A stretch of 64,000 bases of DNA from an uncultured Veillonellaceae bacterium. Lineage in GTDB: Bacteria > Bacillota > Negativicutes > Selenomonadales > Selenomonadaceae. The notes beneath the pieces are model-generated. The model had not been told where the DNA came from and made no database searches. It saw only the letters and a list, made by a program, of their open reading frames with translations. Below are positions 25,839-35,135 of the stretch, one piece after another (the first letter of the stretch is position 1; every line of letters starts with the position of its first letter). The stretch is taken from positions 62,001-126,000 of the forward strand of contig CACZZN010000005.1 of NCBI GenBank assembly GCA_902785705.1. The letters are read 5' to 3'. The translations under genes and the position numbers were made by a program.

Positions 25839-25868
25839 GAAAACCGCAGTATTACTGGGCTTTTGCGG
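25839..25868 (-). terminator. Weak terminator after rlmCD
   Basis: On the minus strand CCGCA and TGCGG enclose AAAGCCCAGTAATAC, followed by TTTTC, directly after the rlmCD stop. Confidence 0.4.
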
Positions 25869-27245
25869 CTATTTTCCTTCGACTCTTGACATCAATACTA
25901 CTGTCTCGACATGCGAGCTAAACGGGAACATATCCACGGGCTGCACTTTCTCCGCCCGATATCCCAATCCATCAAGAATTGCAATATCCCTTGCCAGCGA
26001 GGCGGGGTTGCAGGATACATAGACGATTCTTTTCGGCTCCATCTGTGCGAAAGTTTCCAGTACCACCGGCGTGCAGCCGGCTCTCGGGGGATCTACGACA
26101 ACGACATCTGGGCGGATGCCTTGCTTGTAGAGCTTGGGCATAACGACGGTTGCGTCTCCTACGATGAATTCCGCGTTCTTGATGTGATTGTCCCTGGCAT
26201 TTTGCCGGGCATCCAAAATCGCAGGCTTTACGATTTCGATGCCGTAAACCCTGCGGGCTTTCCGGGCGAGGAACAACGTGATGGTCCCCGTGCCGCAATA
26301 GGCGTCTATGACGATTTCATGTCCGCTGAGCTCTGCGAATTCCAGTGCCTTGTTATAGAGCACTTCTGCCTGCTCGCTGTTGACCTGAAAAAATGATCTT
26401 GCGGAAATATGGAAATCCAGCCTGCCAAGAGAATCCAGAATCGTCGGCTTGCCCCAGAGGAGCTTTGTTTCCCTTCCCAGAATGACGTTATTGTGATAGG
26501 TCTGGATATTCTGTTGGATGCTTGTGAGCTTCGGCACTTTTTCGCGCAACAGCCGCACGAATTCCCTGGCTTTCGGAAGTTCTTTCGTCGCCGTCACCAG
26601 CACCGCCATGAGTTCTCCGTTTTTTCCCACACGCCCCATGACATGACGCAACACGCCCGTATGCCGATCCTCATCATAAACGGAGATATGAAGCTGATCC
26701 ACGATTTCGCGTACCGCGTTGACAATCGCATCGTTGCCCTGCTTCTGGATATGACATTCATGCGTGTCGATGATGTCATGGCTCCCCTGTGCGAAGCATC
26801 CGATGACAGTCCTGCCCTTGCTCCTCCCGATGGGGAACTGCATTTTATTTCGATAGTTCCACGGATGCTCCGCAGGCAAAGTCTCCCCCACAAAAAGGTC
26901 AGGACGTTTGCCGATACGGGAAACAGCGTCGACGACCTGCTGATGCTTTGCCTTGAGCTGTGCCTCATAGGAAAGATGCTGGAGCTGACATCCTCCGCAA
27001 GCGTGATAAACCTTGCATTTGGGTTCCACGCGATCCGCACTTTTGCGCAGGATTTTCAACAACCTGCCCCTCGCATAAGTCTTCTTGACTTCTTCAATCT
27101 GCGCCTCGACAAGCTCGCCCGGCAACGCATAAGGCACAAAAACCGTAAATCCCTCAAATTTTCCCACGCCTTCACCGCTGCTGCCCAAACCGTGGATTTC
27201 AATTTCGTAAGTCTTCCCTTTCACCACAGGGATTGTCTTTTTCAT
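25869..27245 (-). CDS. rlmCD: 23S rRNA (uracil-C5)-methyltransferase, RlmD/RlmCD type
   Basis: 458 residues. A TRAM domain (about 5-65, YEIEIHGLGSSGEGVGKFEG) precedes Fe-S cysteines (CKVYHACGGCQLQHL) and the methyltransferase fold: VIDAYCGTGTITLFLA (SAM), VVVDPPRAGC and the nucleophile Cys in YVSCNPASLARD. It ends SSHVETVVLMSR. The family makes 5-methyluridine in 23S rRNA with SAM. Whether this copy is RlmC-, RlmD- or dual-specific cannot be decided. It overlaps gph by 4 bases (ATGA). The accessory region begins just past its stop. Confidence 0.92.
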   Translation of the reverse strand: MKKTIPVVKGKTYEIEIHGLGSSGEGVGKFEGFTVFVPYALPGELVEAQIEEVKKTYARGRLLKILRKSADRVEPKCKVYHACGGCQLQHLSYEAQLKAKHQQVVDAVSRIGKRPDLFVGETLPAEHPWNYRNKMQFPIGRSKGRTVIGCFAQGSHDIIDTHECHIQKQGNDAIVNAVREIVDQLHISVYDEDRHTGVLRHVMGRVGKNGELMAVLVTATKELPKAREFVRLLREKVPKLTSIQQNIQTYHNNVILGRETKLLWGKPTILDSLGRLDFHISARSFFQVNSEQAEVLYNKALEFAELSGHEIVIDAYCGTGTITLFLARKARRVYGIEIVKPAILDARQNARDNHIKNAEFIVGDATVVMPKLYKQGIRPDVVVVDPPRAGCTPVVLETFAQMEPKRIVYVSCNPASLARDIAILDGLGYRAEKVQPVDMFPFSSHVETVVLMSRVEGK

Positions 27246-27943
27246 AAACGCTCCAATCTTTCCGATTCCCGTTCTGCGTTCCCCACAAAGTTTAATCGTT
27301 CCAACAGTTCCATCGGATGCTTCAGGATCAGATCCGCGCCGCTTTCCACCAGTTCCGACTCCGGGCGGAACCCCCAGCTGACACCAATCCCGAGGAATCC
27401 TGCACGGCTTGCCGTTTCCATGTCCACCGGACTGTCTCCGATATATGCGACTTCCTCGGGGAGAACGCCCATACGTTCTGTAATCTGCAAGGCACGGGAC
27501 GGATCCGGCTTGCGAGCCTGTCCGGGAACATCTCCCACGATCTCGCGAAATATCCCGGCAGGGAACAGCTTTGCGGCGATCAATCTTGCTGCAGGCTCCT
27601 GCTTGTTCGTGCAGACGGCCAGTGGGATTCCCTTCTGCTGCAGCTTCCCCAGCATTTCAAGGATTCCCTCATAAGGCTTCGATTTGTTCATCATATTTTT
27701 TTCATAAATACCTTTGTAACGTACCAAAGCCTCATCCACAAAAGTCTCATTCTCTGCCATGTCCTTCGGCAAGCTGCGCTGGATCAGCTTTCTGGGGCCG
27801 TTCCCGACAAAATAACGGTACTCTTCCAGCGTATGTCCCGGATATCCGTAAAATGACAGCAGCTCCTCCACGCTGTCCGCCAAATCCTCCAAAGAATTAA
27901 GCAACGTTCCATCCATGTCAAAAATCACCGCACGATACTGCAC
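27242..27943 (-). CDS. gph: HAD-family phosphoglycolate phosphatase-like hydrolase
   Basis: 233 residues. HAD motif I is FDMDGTLLNS, motif II VCTNKQ, motif III K (QARKPDPSRAL) and motif IV YIGDSPVDMETASRAG. The cap lies between motifs I and II. The likely role is clearing 2-phosphoglycolate from damaged DNA ends, which fits its repair and rRNA-modification neighbours but is not proven. I chose the GTG at 27943, 6 bases after AAGGAGG; the ATG at 27949 sits directly on that site, and a frame to 27991 exists. Confidence 0.85.
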   Translation of the reverse strand: MQYRAVIFDMDGTLLNSLEDLADSVEELLSFYGYPGHTLEEYRYFVGNGPRKLIQRSLPKDMAENETFVDEALVRYKGIYEKNMMNKSKPYEGILEMLGKLQQKGIPLAVCTNKQEPAARLIAAKLFPAGIFREIVGDVPGQARKPDPSRALQITERMGVLPEEVAYIGDSPVDMETASRAGFLGIGVSWGFRPESELVESGADLILKHPMELLERLNFVGNAERESERLERL

Positions 27944-27993
27944 AAACATCCTCCTTCGCACAGGAACTTTCCAAATGTAGTCCCGTAACATGA

Positions 27994-28034
27994 GACTTAT
28001 CCGGTGGGAGCCTTAACCTCCCACTGAATAAGTC
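27994..28034. repeat. Long imperfect palindrome between gph and the diguanylate cyclase gene
   Basis: GACTTAT-CCG-GTGGGAG and CTCCCAC-TGA-ATAAGTC face each other across CCTTAAC: two perfect 7-bp arms separated by a 3-base mismatch. No T tract follows on either strand, so this is not an ordinary terminator. Confidence 0.65.
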
Positions 28035-28051
28035 GAATAAACCCACTGTCG

Positions 28052-30502
28052 TCAGTTTTCTTTCTTCATTGCCATCTTATGCTCATACATCGCCGCATCC
28101 GCCTCATGGAAAACGGCTGCGTATTCCATGCCGCTCCGATAGACTCCAATGCCTCTGGCCACGGATACAGCCAGTTCGTCGCCCTCCACCTCGAAGCGCT
28201 CTGCCTGCGTCTGTTCGTCGAAGGAACGAAGCAGCTGCTCCCGATGCTCGTAGTCCTGTTTCTCCAGAATGGCTACAAACTCATCGCCGCCCACACGGAA
28301 GACAGGACTGTGAGCGAACACTCTGCAGATGATATTTGCCGCACGGCGGATCAGCTCGTTTCCGGCTTCATGCCCATAGCGGTCGTTGACGCGCTTCAGG
28401 AAATTCGCATCAAATACCACAACAGCATAGGCAAGCGACTCTTCAGACCTGCGCTTGTCAAGCTCTGCTCCTTTCCGCATGTAAGCCGCCGTATTCCGAA
28501 GCCCTGTGAGCTTGTCCCGATACACATAGACTTCCAGCTTGGAAACCATCTCGCGGATGCTGTCCACCAAAGCGCCCAGTTCGTTTTCCGACTCGTAGGG
28601 GATCTTGACATCCAGATTGCCTGCCGCAATCCTTTTCGCTGCATCCGTCAATGCCAATAAGGGACGGATGCCACGGGAAGCCAGCCAGATGCTGAAGAAC
28701 GATACCATGATTGCCACGAATAACATGCTCGCGATCAAATGCATCAGCATATTGTTGCGCTCCGCGTACACATCGTGGCGGGGCATTGCTATGCCCAGCC
28801 AAACGCCGTCGAAAAGATAGGTCTCTCTTTCATAATAGCCGGGATTCGGCACAAAATCAGCTCCCTGCTCAAAATCCCTATGATAGAGCACCCTATCGTT
28901 CCGATCCATCAGATAGACATGTCCATAATCATAAACCGCCATTCTGCGGACTTCATGGACCAGATACTCGAAATCGATGTCCATGCCCACAATGCCCACG
29001 AAATGATTTCCCTCATAAAACGGCGCGACATAGGAAATGACATAGTCCTTCGTCAGGGGATCGATGTACGGCTCGATCCATGTTGCATGATGGCGCTGCA
29101 TCGGAATATAAAACCAGCCTACATTTTTTACATCGGTCGGCTCATATTTCGAAAGATCGATGGGAACCCTCCGGTAGAAAGAAGGGATCGCTCCTTCCCA
29201 GCGATCCGCCTCACGTTCCCACGAAAAACCGCTAATCGGCCCCGCATAGGACGGATCGCAGCGCAGGTAAAACGCAATACTGCCGTCCGTACCGGCGGCA
29301 ACCAACTCGCAGAAACGCTCCATCCGCTTCAGGTAATCCTGTCGATACGCTTCATCATTCACAAGACGGTCATAGCTTTCCATTTCATGCAGGGCCAAAG
29401 CCTTCATGCCATTGACGGAAACCCGTATGCCGTCGAACGTCCTCCGCATCCGTTCCCGGCAGATGGCGCTCATCTCTTCCATGGACTGCTCCGCATGCTG
29501 ACTGAGCGCATAATCCATTGCGAAAAAACAGCCCCATCCCAGCACTGCGGCGGAAATAAAAACTGTCACGACCTCCAGCAGCACGACATTGGTCATGATG
29601 GAACGCCGATAGCGAAGCAGCATATAAAAAAGAGCGATCATCGCTGCATTTACCATGGTCAGGCATTCCGCAATGTACTGCCGCCATGTGTCGATCTGGT
29701 CCAGATCGTAGATGATGCCGGAAACATCCAAAAAAACAAACAACGCAAAAAAAGAAAGGAAGAATAGAAGCGCCATGCTCCAGCTGCTGTCGTGCGAAAA
29801 GCTCCCTGCGCCGACGGAGACGTCCTGCTCTGCTGCGCTCTCGGTACTGCCGCTGATCTCCGGTGATGCCGAACGGAAAAGATAGCGCTGTTTTGGTTGA
29901 TAAAATGCGTAGTTACGGCTGATAAGATAGAAAAACCAAATCGATCCAAAGAAAATCGCGATGTTAAAGTCGTTGACAAAACAAAGCAGCACATATTCGA
30001 TGCAGGAATTGATACGGGAACCCGTATGTTCCCGTATTTGAGCCCATCCCTCCGCATCCATGGTGAGCCCTTGAAAAACGGACGTTACCGAAAAGGTAAG
30101 AAACAAAATTCCGACGAACTTCAGCAAACAGTGCGCACTGGAAGAAAAAACCGGCTCCCCCGGACGCACAAAACAAGAATGCCACAGGCGAAACGGCAGA
30201 TACGCAGATAAAAAGACACAGAGCGCATCTCGGCAAAGGACCCAGAAAGACTGCGCCGAGACCGCGCCCGCCCCCTCCTGCTCCATAAGACGGCCAACGG
30301 CCTGCCAGTCCACGCCTGTCAGCAATTCCCCCACGAAAACGCCTGCGGCCGCCACGGGCCCCCACATCAGCCCAAGCAAAGGCGGCAGAAACGTCGCAAA
30401 TCGGACCACCTGCAGCGGCATCACAAAAATAACAGGCGCAGCCATCACGCATATGGAATAAACGATGAGCGAACAGAAAAAGCGGCAAACTACTCGTTTC
30501 AA
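28052..30502 (-). CDS. Membrane diguanylate cyclase (MASE-like, dCache, HAMP, GGDEF)
   Basis: 816 residues. About eight hydrophobic segments lie in the first 310 residues (for example PLLGLMWGPVAAAGVFVGEL). A periplasmic dCache domain (about 350-570) has DYVISYVAPF and GIVGMDIDF. Then come a membrane helix, HAMP (RGIRPLLALTDAAKRIAAGN) and a complete GGDEF domain (RDKLTGLRN, NDRYGHEAGN, RVGGDEF). No RxxD inhibitory site precedes GGDEF. It should make c-di-GMP in response to an external signal. The start is TTG with GAGGAGGTG upstream, 32 bases after the TRAP-type binding-protein stop. Confidence 0.9.
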   Translation of the reverse strand: MKRVVCRFFCSLIVYSICVMAAPVIFVMPLQVVRFATFLPPLLGLMWGPVAAAGVFVGELLTGVDWQAVGRLMEQEGAGAVSAQSFWVLCRDALCVFLSAYLPFRLWHSCFVRPGEPVFSSSAHCLLKFVGILFLTFSVTSVFQGLTMDAEGWAQIREHTGSRINSCIEYVLLCFVNDFNIAIFFGSIWFFYLISRNYAFYQPKQRYLFRSASPEISGSTESAAEQDVSVGAGSFSHDSSWSMALLFFLSFFALFVFLDVSGIIYDLDQIDTWRQYIAECLTMVNAAMIALFYMLLRYRRSIMTNVVLLEVVTVFISAAVLGWGCFFAMDYALSQHAEQSMEEMSAICRERMRRTFDGIRVSVNGMKALALHEMESYDRLVNDEAYRQDYLKRMERFCELVAAGTDGSIAFYLRCDPSYAGPISGFSWEREADRWEGAIPSFYRRVPIDLSKYEPTDVKNVGWFYIPMQRHHATWIEPYIDPLTKDYVISYVAPFYEGNHFVGIVGMDIDFEYLVHEVRRMAVYDYGHVYLMDRNDRVLYHRDFEQGADFVPNPGYYERETYLFDGVWLGIAMPRHDVYAERNNMLMHLIASMLFVAIMVSFFSIWLASRGIRPLLALTDAAKRIAAGNLDVKIPYESENELGALVDSIREMVSKLEVYVYRDKLTGLRNTAAYMRKGAELDKRRSEESLAYAVVVFDANFLKRVNDRYGHEAGNELIRRAANIICRVFAHSPVFRVGGDEFVAILEKQDYEHREQLLRSFDEQTQAERFEVEGDELAVSVARGIGVYRSGMEYAAVFHEADAAMYEHKMAMKKEN

Positions 30503-30534
30503 GCTTCCACCTCCTCAAAGAGATGTTGTACGGC

Positions 30535-31551
30535 TTATGGAATCCGGAACGCCTCGCAGGCTTCCGCCCCGTACTTTTCCTTCAGGTGACCAATCAAAGA
30601 TTGTGTGCGCTCCTGAAATTTTGTTCGTTCCTCCGGTGAAAGCTCAATGACCTCCATGCCGTTCGCAATGCATTCCCGCAAGAACCTTTGTTCATTTTCC
30701 TCCACGTAGTCCCTTCCCCAGTTGCAGGCCGCTGTCATCTTTTCCTGAAGCATTGCCTGTGTTTTAGGTTCCAGCATATCCAATGATTTGGTATTCGCGA
30801 CGAAAATGTAATTTTCATAGGCATAATTCCAAATCGTCATGTATTTCTGTATATCATCCAGATTCGCGGACAGTATTGTAAGATAGCTGTTCTCTTGTCC
30901 GTCCGTGGTTCCCTGCCGTATGGTGGTCGGAAGCTCGCTCCAGCTCAGGGGAATCGGTTCGGCTCCCAAGGCCCGAAAGAACAGAAAGTAGCTTCCCTGC
31001 TTCCCAAGCACACGGATTTTCAGCCCCTGCATATCTTCCACATTTCTGACCGGACGTTTGTCATTCGTGAGCTGGCGGAATCCGTTATGGGTCGAGCCCA
31101 GATAGCGGATGCCCTGCATCTCCAAAAGTTTCGCATAATACGCCCCGCCCGTTTCATCGATGACCTTTCGCGCCTCCTGATAGCTTTGATAGCTCCAGGG
31201 AATCGTACCGACCGACAAGCGTTCATCCAGTATTGCCATCGTGCCGGAGGTGTAGGCCGCCAGATCCACAGAACCGTTCGCTATCATCTCCACGCCCTTG
31301 GTCGTGTTGCCGCCTGCCAGCTGATCCCTCGGATAGACCTCGATATGAACCCGCCCGTTTGTCTCTTCATCTACCAGCTGGGAGAATTTGCGCGCCACCA
31401 TGGTATCGATGCCACGTTCCGTGCCATTGACCGCCATGACCATCCGCACTTTCTGATATTCCCCTACATCATGCAGCATCCTTTTTTCCTGTCCACAGCC
31501 GATCAACGCGAGCGAAAGGATGCACAGAAGCACAGCGCAGCACCTCTTCAT
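30535..31551 (-). CDS. TRAP-type (DctP) solute-binding lipoprotein
   Basis: 338 residues. A lipoprotein signal, LLCILSLALIGC, is followed by a DctP fold: HIEVYPRDQLAGGNTTKGVEMIANGSVDL, GTIPWSYQSYQEA, the signature arginine region GLKIRVLGKQGSYFLFFRALGAEP, and GQENSYLTI. Members bind organic acids in the periplasm. No TRAP membrane subunits (DctQ/DctM) are nearby. The next gene in the same direction is a membrane diguanylate cyclase, so it may present ligand to that sensor; this is inference. The ATG at 31551 has GGGGAG upstream. Confidence 0.88.
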   Translation of the reverse strand: MKRCCAVLLCILSLALIGCGQEKRMLHDVGEYQKVRMVMAVNGTERGIDTMVARKFSQLVDEETNGRVHIEVYPRDQLAGGNTTKGVEMIANGSVDLAAYTSGTMAILDERLSVGTIPWSYQSYQEARKVIDETGGAYYAKLLEMQGIRYLGSTHNGFRQLTNDKRPVRNVEDMQGLKIRVLGKQGSYFLFFRALGAEPIPLSWSELPTTIRQGTTDGQENSYLTILSANLDDIQKYMTIWNYAYENYIFVANTKSLDMLEPKTQAMLQEKMTAACNWGRDYVEENEQRFLRECIANGMEVIELSPEERTKFQERTQSLIGHLKEKYGAEACEAFRIP

Positions 31552-31663
31552 CCCATCACTCCCCTCTTTACAGAGCCTGAGGCAAACACCATACCCTCGG
31601 CTATCTATTCGACGGTCAGCGTTGAAATCCCTGCAACCCGGAAAATTCTCTGAAAAGCTGCAC

Positions 31664-31706
31664 AAAAAATCGGCAAGCCGGTCAGAAGACGCCTGCTTGC
31701 CGATTT
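31664..31706 (-). terminator. Intrinsic terminator of gatCAB
   Basis: On the minus strand AAATCGGCAAGC and GCTTGCCGATTTTTTG form a 12-bp stem with a T tract, directly after the gatB stop. Confidence 0.9.
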
Positions 31707-31716
31707 GCGACACGAT

Positions 31717-33159
31717 TCAGTTGTCCAGCTTGCTCGCAAGCAGCTGGTTCACCATCTGCGGATTCGCCTTGCCTTTGGTCTGCTTCATGACCTGGCCCAC
31801 CAGCGCGCCGATGGCCTTTTTCTTTCCGGCCTTGTATTCCTCTACCGCCTTGGGATTCGCGGCAATCACCGCATCCACGACGCCCTCGATTTCCTTTGTG
31901 TCCGTGATCTGCACAAGGCCCTTGTCCTTCACGATCTGCTCGGGGGACGCATCGGAAGCCCACATTTCCTTGAATACCGTCTTGGCGATTTTGGAGGAGA
32001 TCGTTCCCTTGTCGATAAGTGCGATCATCTGCGCCAGCCGCTTTGCGTCCACAGGGGAATCCTGGATTTCCTTTCCCTCTGCATTGAGGTTTTTGGACAG
32101 GTCTCCCATCATCCAGTTCGCCGCGGCTTTCGCGTCGGCTCCTTCCGACACCATGGCATCGAAATACTCCGCCATCGCACGGGTGCTGGTGATGATGCCC
32201 GCGTCGTAGTCAGAAAGGCCAAATTCCTGCTGCAGACGCTCACGACGCGCATCGGGAAGCTCCGGAAGCTCCTTGCGGAATGCTTCGATCTGCTCCGCCG
32301 TCGTCACGATGGGCGGAAGGTCAGGCTCAGGCATATAGCGGTAATCATGGGCGTTTTCCTTGCTGCGCATGGAAAGCGTGATGCCCCGCTCCGGATCCCA
32401 GGTACGGGTTTCCTGGACGATATGCCCGCCATCCTCCAAGACCTCTGTCTGGCGCTCGATTTCATAATTGATGGCATCCTCCAACGACTTGAAGGAGTTG
32501 ATGTTCTTCATCTCCGTGCGCGTGCCAAGCTCCTTGGACCCTTCCGGACGCAGGGAAACATTGATATCGGCACGCAGATTGCCCTCCTCCATACGGCAGT
32601 TGGACACATCGATGTACTCCATGATAGCCTTGATCTTTTCCATATAGGCACGCGCTTCCTCCGCGGAGGAAAGATCCGGCTCGGAAACGATTTCCAGAAG
32701 CGGGACGCCCGTGCGGTTATAGTCCACATTGGAAGTCGCGGAATCCTTGATATTCGTGCCGGAATGCACCAGCTTGCCGGCATCCTCCTCCATGTGGATA
32801 CGGGTCAGGCGGATGCGTTTTTTCCCGGACTCTGTATCGATATCCACCCATCCATGCTCCGCAATGGGCAGATCGTATTGCGATGTCTGCCAGTTTTTTG
32901 GCAGGTCGGGATAATAGTAGTTCTTGCGGTCGAATTTGCTGTATTGATTAATCGTGCAGTTCGTTGCGAGCCCTGCCTTGATGCCGAACTCCACCACCCG
33001 TTTGTTGATGGTGGGCAGCACCCCCGGCAAGCCAAGGCAGACGGGGCATACATGGGTGTTCTGCTCTGCCCCGAAACCCGTTTCGCAACCGCAGAAAATC
33101 TTTGTCTTTGTCTTCAGCTCACAATGGATTTCAAGACCAATGACTGCTTCATAATTCAT
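31717..33159 (-). CDS. gatB: Asp-tRNA(Asn)/Glu-tRNA(Gln) amidotransferase subunit B
   Basis: 480 residues, full length. It starts [21 protein letters not shown], with zinc-type cysteines ([17 protein letters not shown]), [15 protein letters not shown] and [12 protein letters not shown]. The C-terminal YqeY/tail domain has [18 protein letters not shown]. GatB binds the misacylated tRNA and activates its side chain for amidation. It overlaps gatA by 4 bases. Confidence 0.97.
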   Translation of the reverse strand: MNYEAVIGLEIHCELKTKTKIFCGCETGFGAEQNTHVCPVCLGLPGVLPTINKRVVEFGIKAGLATNCTINQYSKFDRKNYYYPDLPKNWQTSQYDLPIAEHGWVDIDTESGKKRIRLTRIHMEEDAGKLVHSGTNIKDSATSNVDYNRTGVPLLEIVSEPDLSSAEEARAYMEKIKAIMEYIDVSNCRMEEGNLRADINVSLRPEGSKELGTRTEMKNINSFKSLEDAINYEIERQTEVLEDGGHIVQETRTWDPERGITLSMRSKENAHDYRYMPEPDLPPIVTTAEQIEAFRKELPELPDARRERLQQEFGLSDYDAGIITSTRAMAEYFDAMVSEGADAKAAANWMMGDLSKNLNAEGKEIQDSPVDAKRLAQMIALIDKGTISSKIAKTVFKEMWASDASPEQIVKDKGLVQITDTKEIEGVVDAVIAANPKAVEEYKAGKKKAIGALVGQVMKQTKGKANPQMVNQLLASKLDN

Positions 33160-34628
33160 GCGTTCTTCCCTCCAATGCTTGCCATTTTCGTATGGAAGTC
33201 CTGTGTTTGCTCATAGGTATAGGCCGCTCGCAGGATAGTCTCCTCATCCAGCGCCTTGCCGATGATCTGAAGCCCGATTGGCATGCCCTTGCTGCTGAAG
33301 CCGCAGGGGACGGAAATGCCGGGAAGTCCCGCGAGATTCAAGGGAACCGTGCAAATATCCTGCAGGTACATCTGCAACGGGTCGCTGACGAGCTCCCCGA
33401 TTCTGAAAGCAGGCGTCGGAGCCGTCGGAGCCATAATGACATCCACTTTTTCGAATGCTTCCGTAAAATCCTGCTGCACCAAGGTACGCACTTTCAGCGC
33501 CTTGAGATAATAGGCATCGTAGTAACCGGCGGAAAGCGCATAGTTGCCGATCATGATGCGCCGCTTGACCTCCTCGCCGAACTTCTCGCTGCGGGTATTG
33601 GTCATAAGCTCCACAACATCCGCGCCATTGACGCGCTCACCATAGCTGATGCCGTCATAGCGTTCCAGATTGGTTGCCGCCTCGGCCGGTGCGATCAGAT
33701 AATACGTGGAGATTGCATAATCCGTATGGGGCAGGGAAATCTCCACGACCTCCGCCCCCAGTTCCTTGAACTTGTCAATGGCAGCGCGGACTGTCTTTTC
33801 CACATCCGCATCCATGCCCTTGACAAAATACTCTTTCGGAAGACCGATTTTCAGCCCCTTGACATCCTCTTTCAACGCCTTTGTGAAGTCGGGAACCGCT
33901 GCATCCGCAGAGGTGGAATCCATCTCATCATGGCCTGCGATGACATTCAAAATATGCGCGCAGTCCGTCACATCCCGGGCAATCGGCCCGATCTGATCCA
34001 ATGAGGAAGCATAGGCCACCAGCCCATAGCGGGAGACCCGTCCATAGGTCGGCTTCATGCCTACCACACCGCAAAAAGAGGCGGGCTGGCGGATGGATCC
34101 GCCCGTATCCGAGCCAAGCGCCCAGATTGCCGTCCCTGCTGCTACGGCAGCCGCACTGCCGCCGGAGCTCCCCCCCGGGACACAATCCGTATCCCAAGGA
34201 TTATGCGTCGGATAAAAGCCGGAATTCTCTGTGGAACCGCCCATGGCGAACTCATCCATATTGGTCTTCCCCAGCATGACAGGGTGTTCCTTTTCGAGCT
34301 TCGTCATGACCGTCGCATCATAGGGAGGCACGAAGTGCTCCAGAATCTTCGACGCACAAGTGGTCGGAACGCCCTTTGTGCAGATATTGTCCTTGATTGC
34401 GCAGGGAATTCCCTCCAAAAAGGCAATCGCATCGCCCCTGGCGATTTTCTCGTCCGCTGCTTTCGCTTGGACAAGCGCCGCTTCCTTTGTCACATGGAGA
34501 TAGGCCTTTACATCCCCCTCCACCTCGTCCATACGGGCCAGCACATCCTGCGTGAGCTCCGCCGAGGTGATTTCCTTCTTCACGAGCATGTCATGGAGAA
34601 CATGCGCCGGTTGTTCAAATAATCTCAC
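33156..34628 (-). CDS. gatA: Asp-tRNA(Asn)/Glu-tRNA(Gln) amidotransferase subunit A
   Basis: 490 residues, amidase-signature family. The catalytic Ser-cisSer-Lys triad lies in CAIKDNICT (Lys) and [22 protein letters not shown] (both serines). GatA releases ammonia from glutamine for the GatB reaction. The start is GTG with GGAGGG six bases upstream. The operon order gatC-gatA-gatB is standard and suggests Gln-tRNA and/or Asn-tRNA are made indirectly. Confidence 0.97.
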   Translation of the reverse strand: MRLFEQPAHVLHDMLVKKEITSAELTQDVLARMDEVEGDVKAYLHVTKEAALVQAKAADEKIARGDAIAFLEGIPCAIKDNICTKGVPTTCASKILEHFVPPYDATVMTKLEKEHPVMLGKTNMDEFAMGGSTENSGFYPTHNPWDTDCVPGGSSGGSAAAVAAGTAIWALGSDTGGSIRQPASFCGVVGMKPTYGRVSRYGLVAYASSLDQIGPIARDVTDCAHILNVIAGHDEMDSTSADAAVPDFTKALKEDVKGLKIGLPKEYFVKGMDADVEKTVRAAIDKFKELGAEVVEISLPHTDYAISTYYLIAPAEAATNLERYDGISYGERVNGADVVELMTNTRSEKFGEEVKRRIMIGNYALSAGYYDAYYLKALKVRTLVQQDFTEAFEKVDVIMAPTAPTPAFRIGELVSDPLQMYLQDICTVPLNLAGLPGISVPCGFSSKGMPIGLQIIGKALDEETILRAAYTYEQTQDFHTKMASIGGKNA

Positions 34629-34641
34629 GTTCTTCCCTCCA

Positions 34642-34932
34642 TCACTCTTCCAGAACTCTCGGAACCTTGAAGTAGCCGTCTTCCTTCAGCGGCGCATTGG
34701 AAAGCGCTGCCTCGCGGTCGAGGGACGGCTTCACCACATCCTCACGGAACACATTCTGCATGGGCAGCGCATAGGTCGTGGGCTGCACCTGTTCCGTATC
34801 CACGCCGGAAAGGTTCTCCACATAGGTCAGGAAAGCATCCATCTGCCCCATATATTTGTCTGCCTGCTCTTCCGGAATGGAGAGACGGGAAAGCACCGCC
34901 ACATTATCCAAATCCTTCTTCGTGACTTTCAC
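34642..34932 (-). CDS. gatC: Asp-tRNA(Asn)/Glu-tRNA(Gln) amidotransferase subunit C
   Basis: 96 residues. GatC features are [40 protein letters not shown] and [21 protein letters not shown]. It wraps around and stabilises GatA on GatB. The start codon is GTG at 34932 with GGTGA just upstream. It is the first gene of the operon and lies directly downstream of the 45-bp direct repeats. Confidence 0.95.
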   Translation of the reverse strand: MKVTKKDLDNVAVLSRLSIPEEQADKYMGQMDAFLTYVENLSGVDTEQVQPTTYALPMQNVFREDVVKPSLDREAALSNAPLKEDGYFKVPRVLEE

Positions 34933-34975
34933 TTAATTCACCATCCATTTCCAAAATTCAAAACTAAACTTCATT

Positions 34976-35090
34976 ATAACGCAAGCGTTCAAATTTTGCC
35001 ATAGGCAAAATACTCCTCTTAGCGTTTCGACAGGTTAATCCTGTCATAACGCAAGCGTTCAAATTTTGCTATAGGCAAAATATTCCCCTT
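34976..35090. repeat. Two 45-bp direct repeats, each with a perfect hairpin
   Basis: Copies at 34976-35020 and 35046-35090 differ at three positions. Each begins ATAACGCAAGCGTTCAAA and contains TTTTGCC-ATA-GGCAAAA (TTTTGCT in the second). Between them lies GACAGG-TTAAT-CCTGTC (35028-35044). A third fragment, TTTTGCCATAGG, follows at 35090-35101. They fill the gap between the MFS gene and gatC. Confidence 0.8.
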
Positions 35091-35135
35091 TTGCCATAGG
35101 GAGAGTTTGCCGTGCCGCAAGCCGCTAATCGCATT

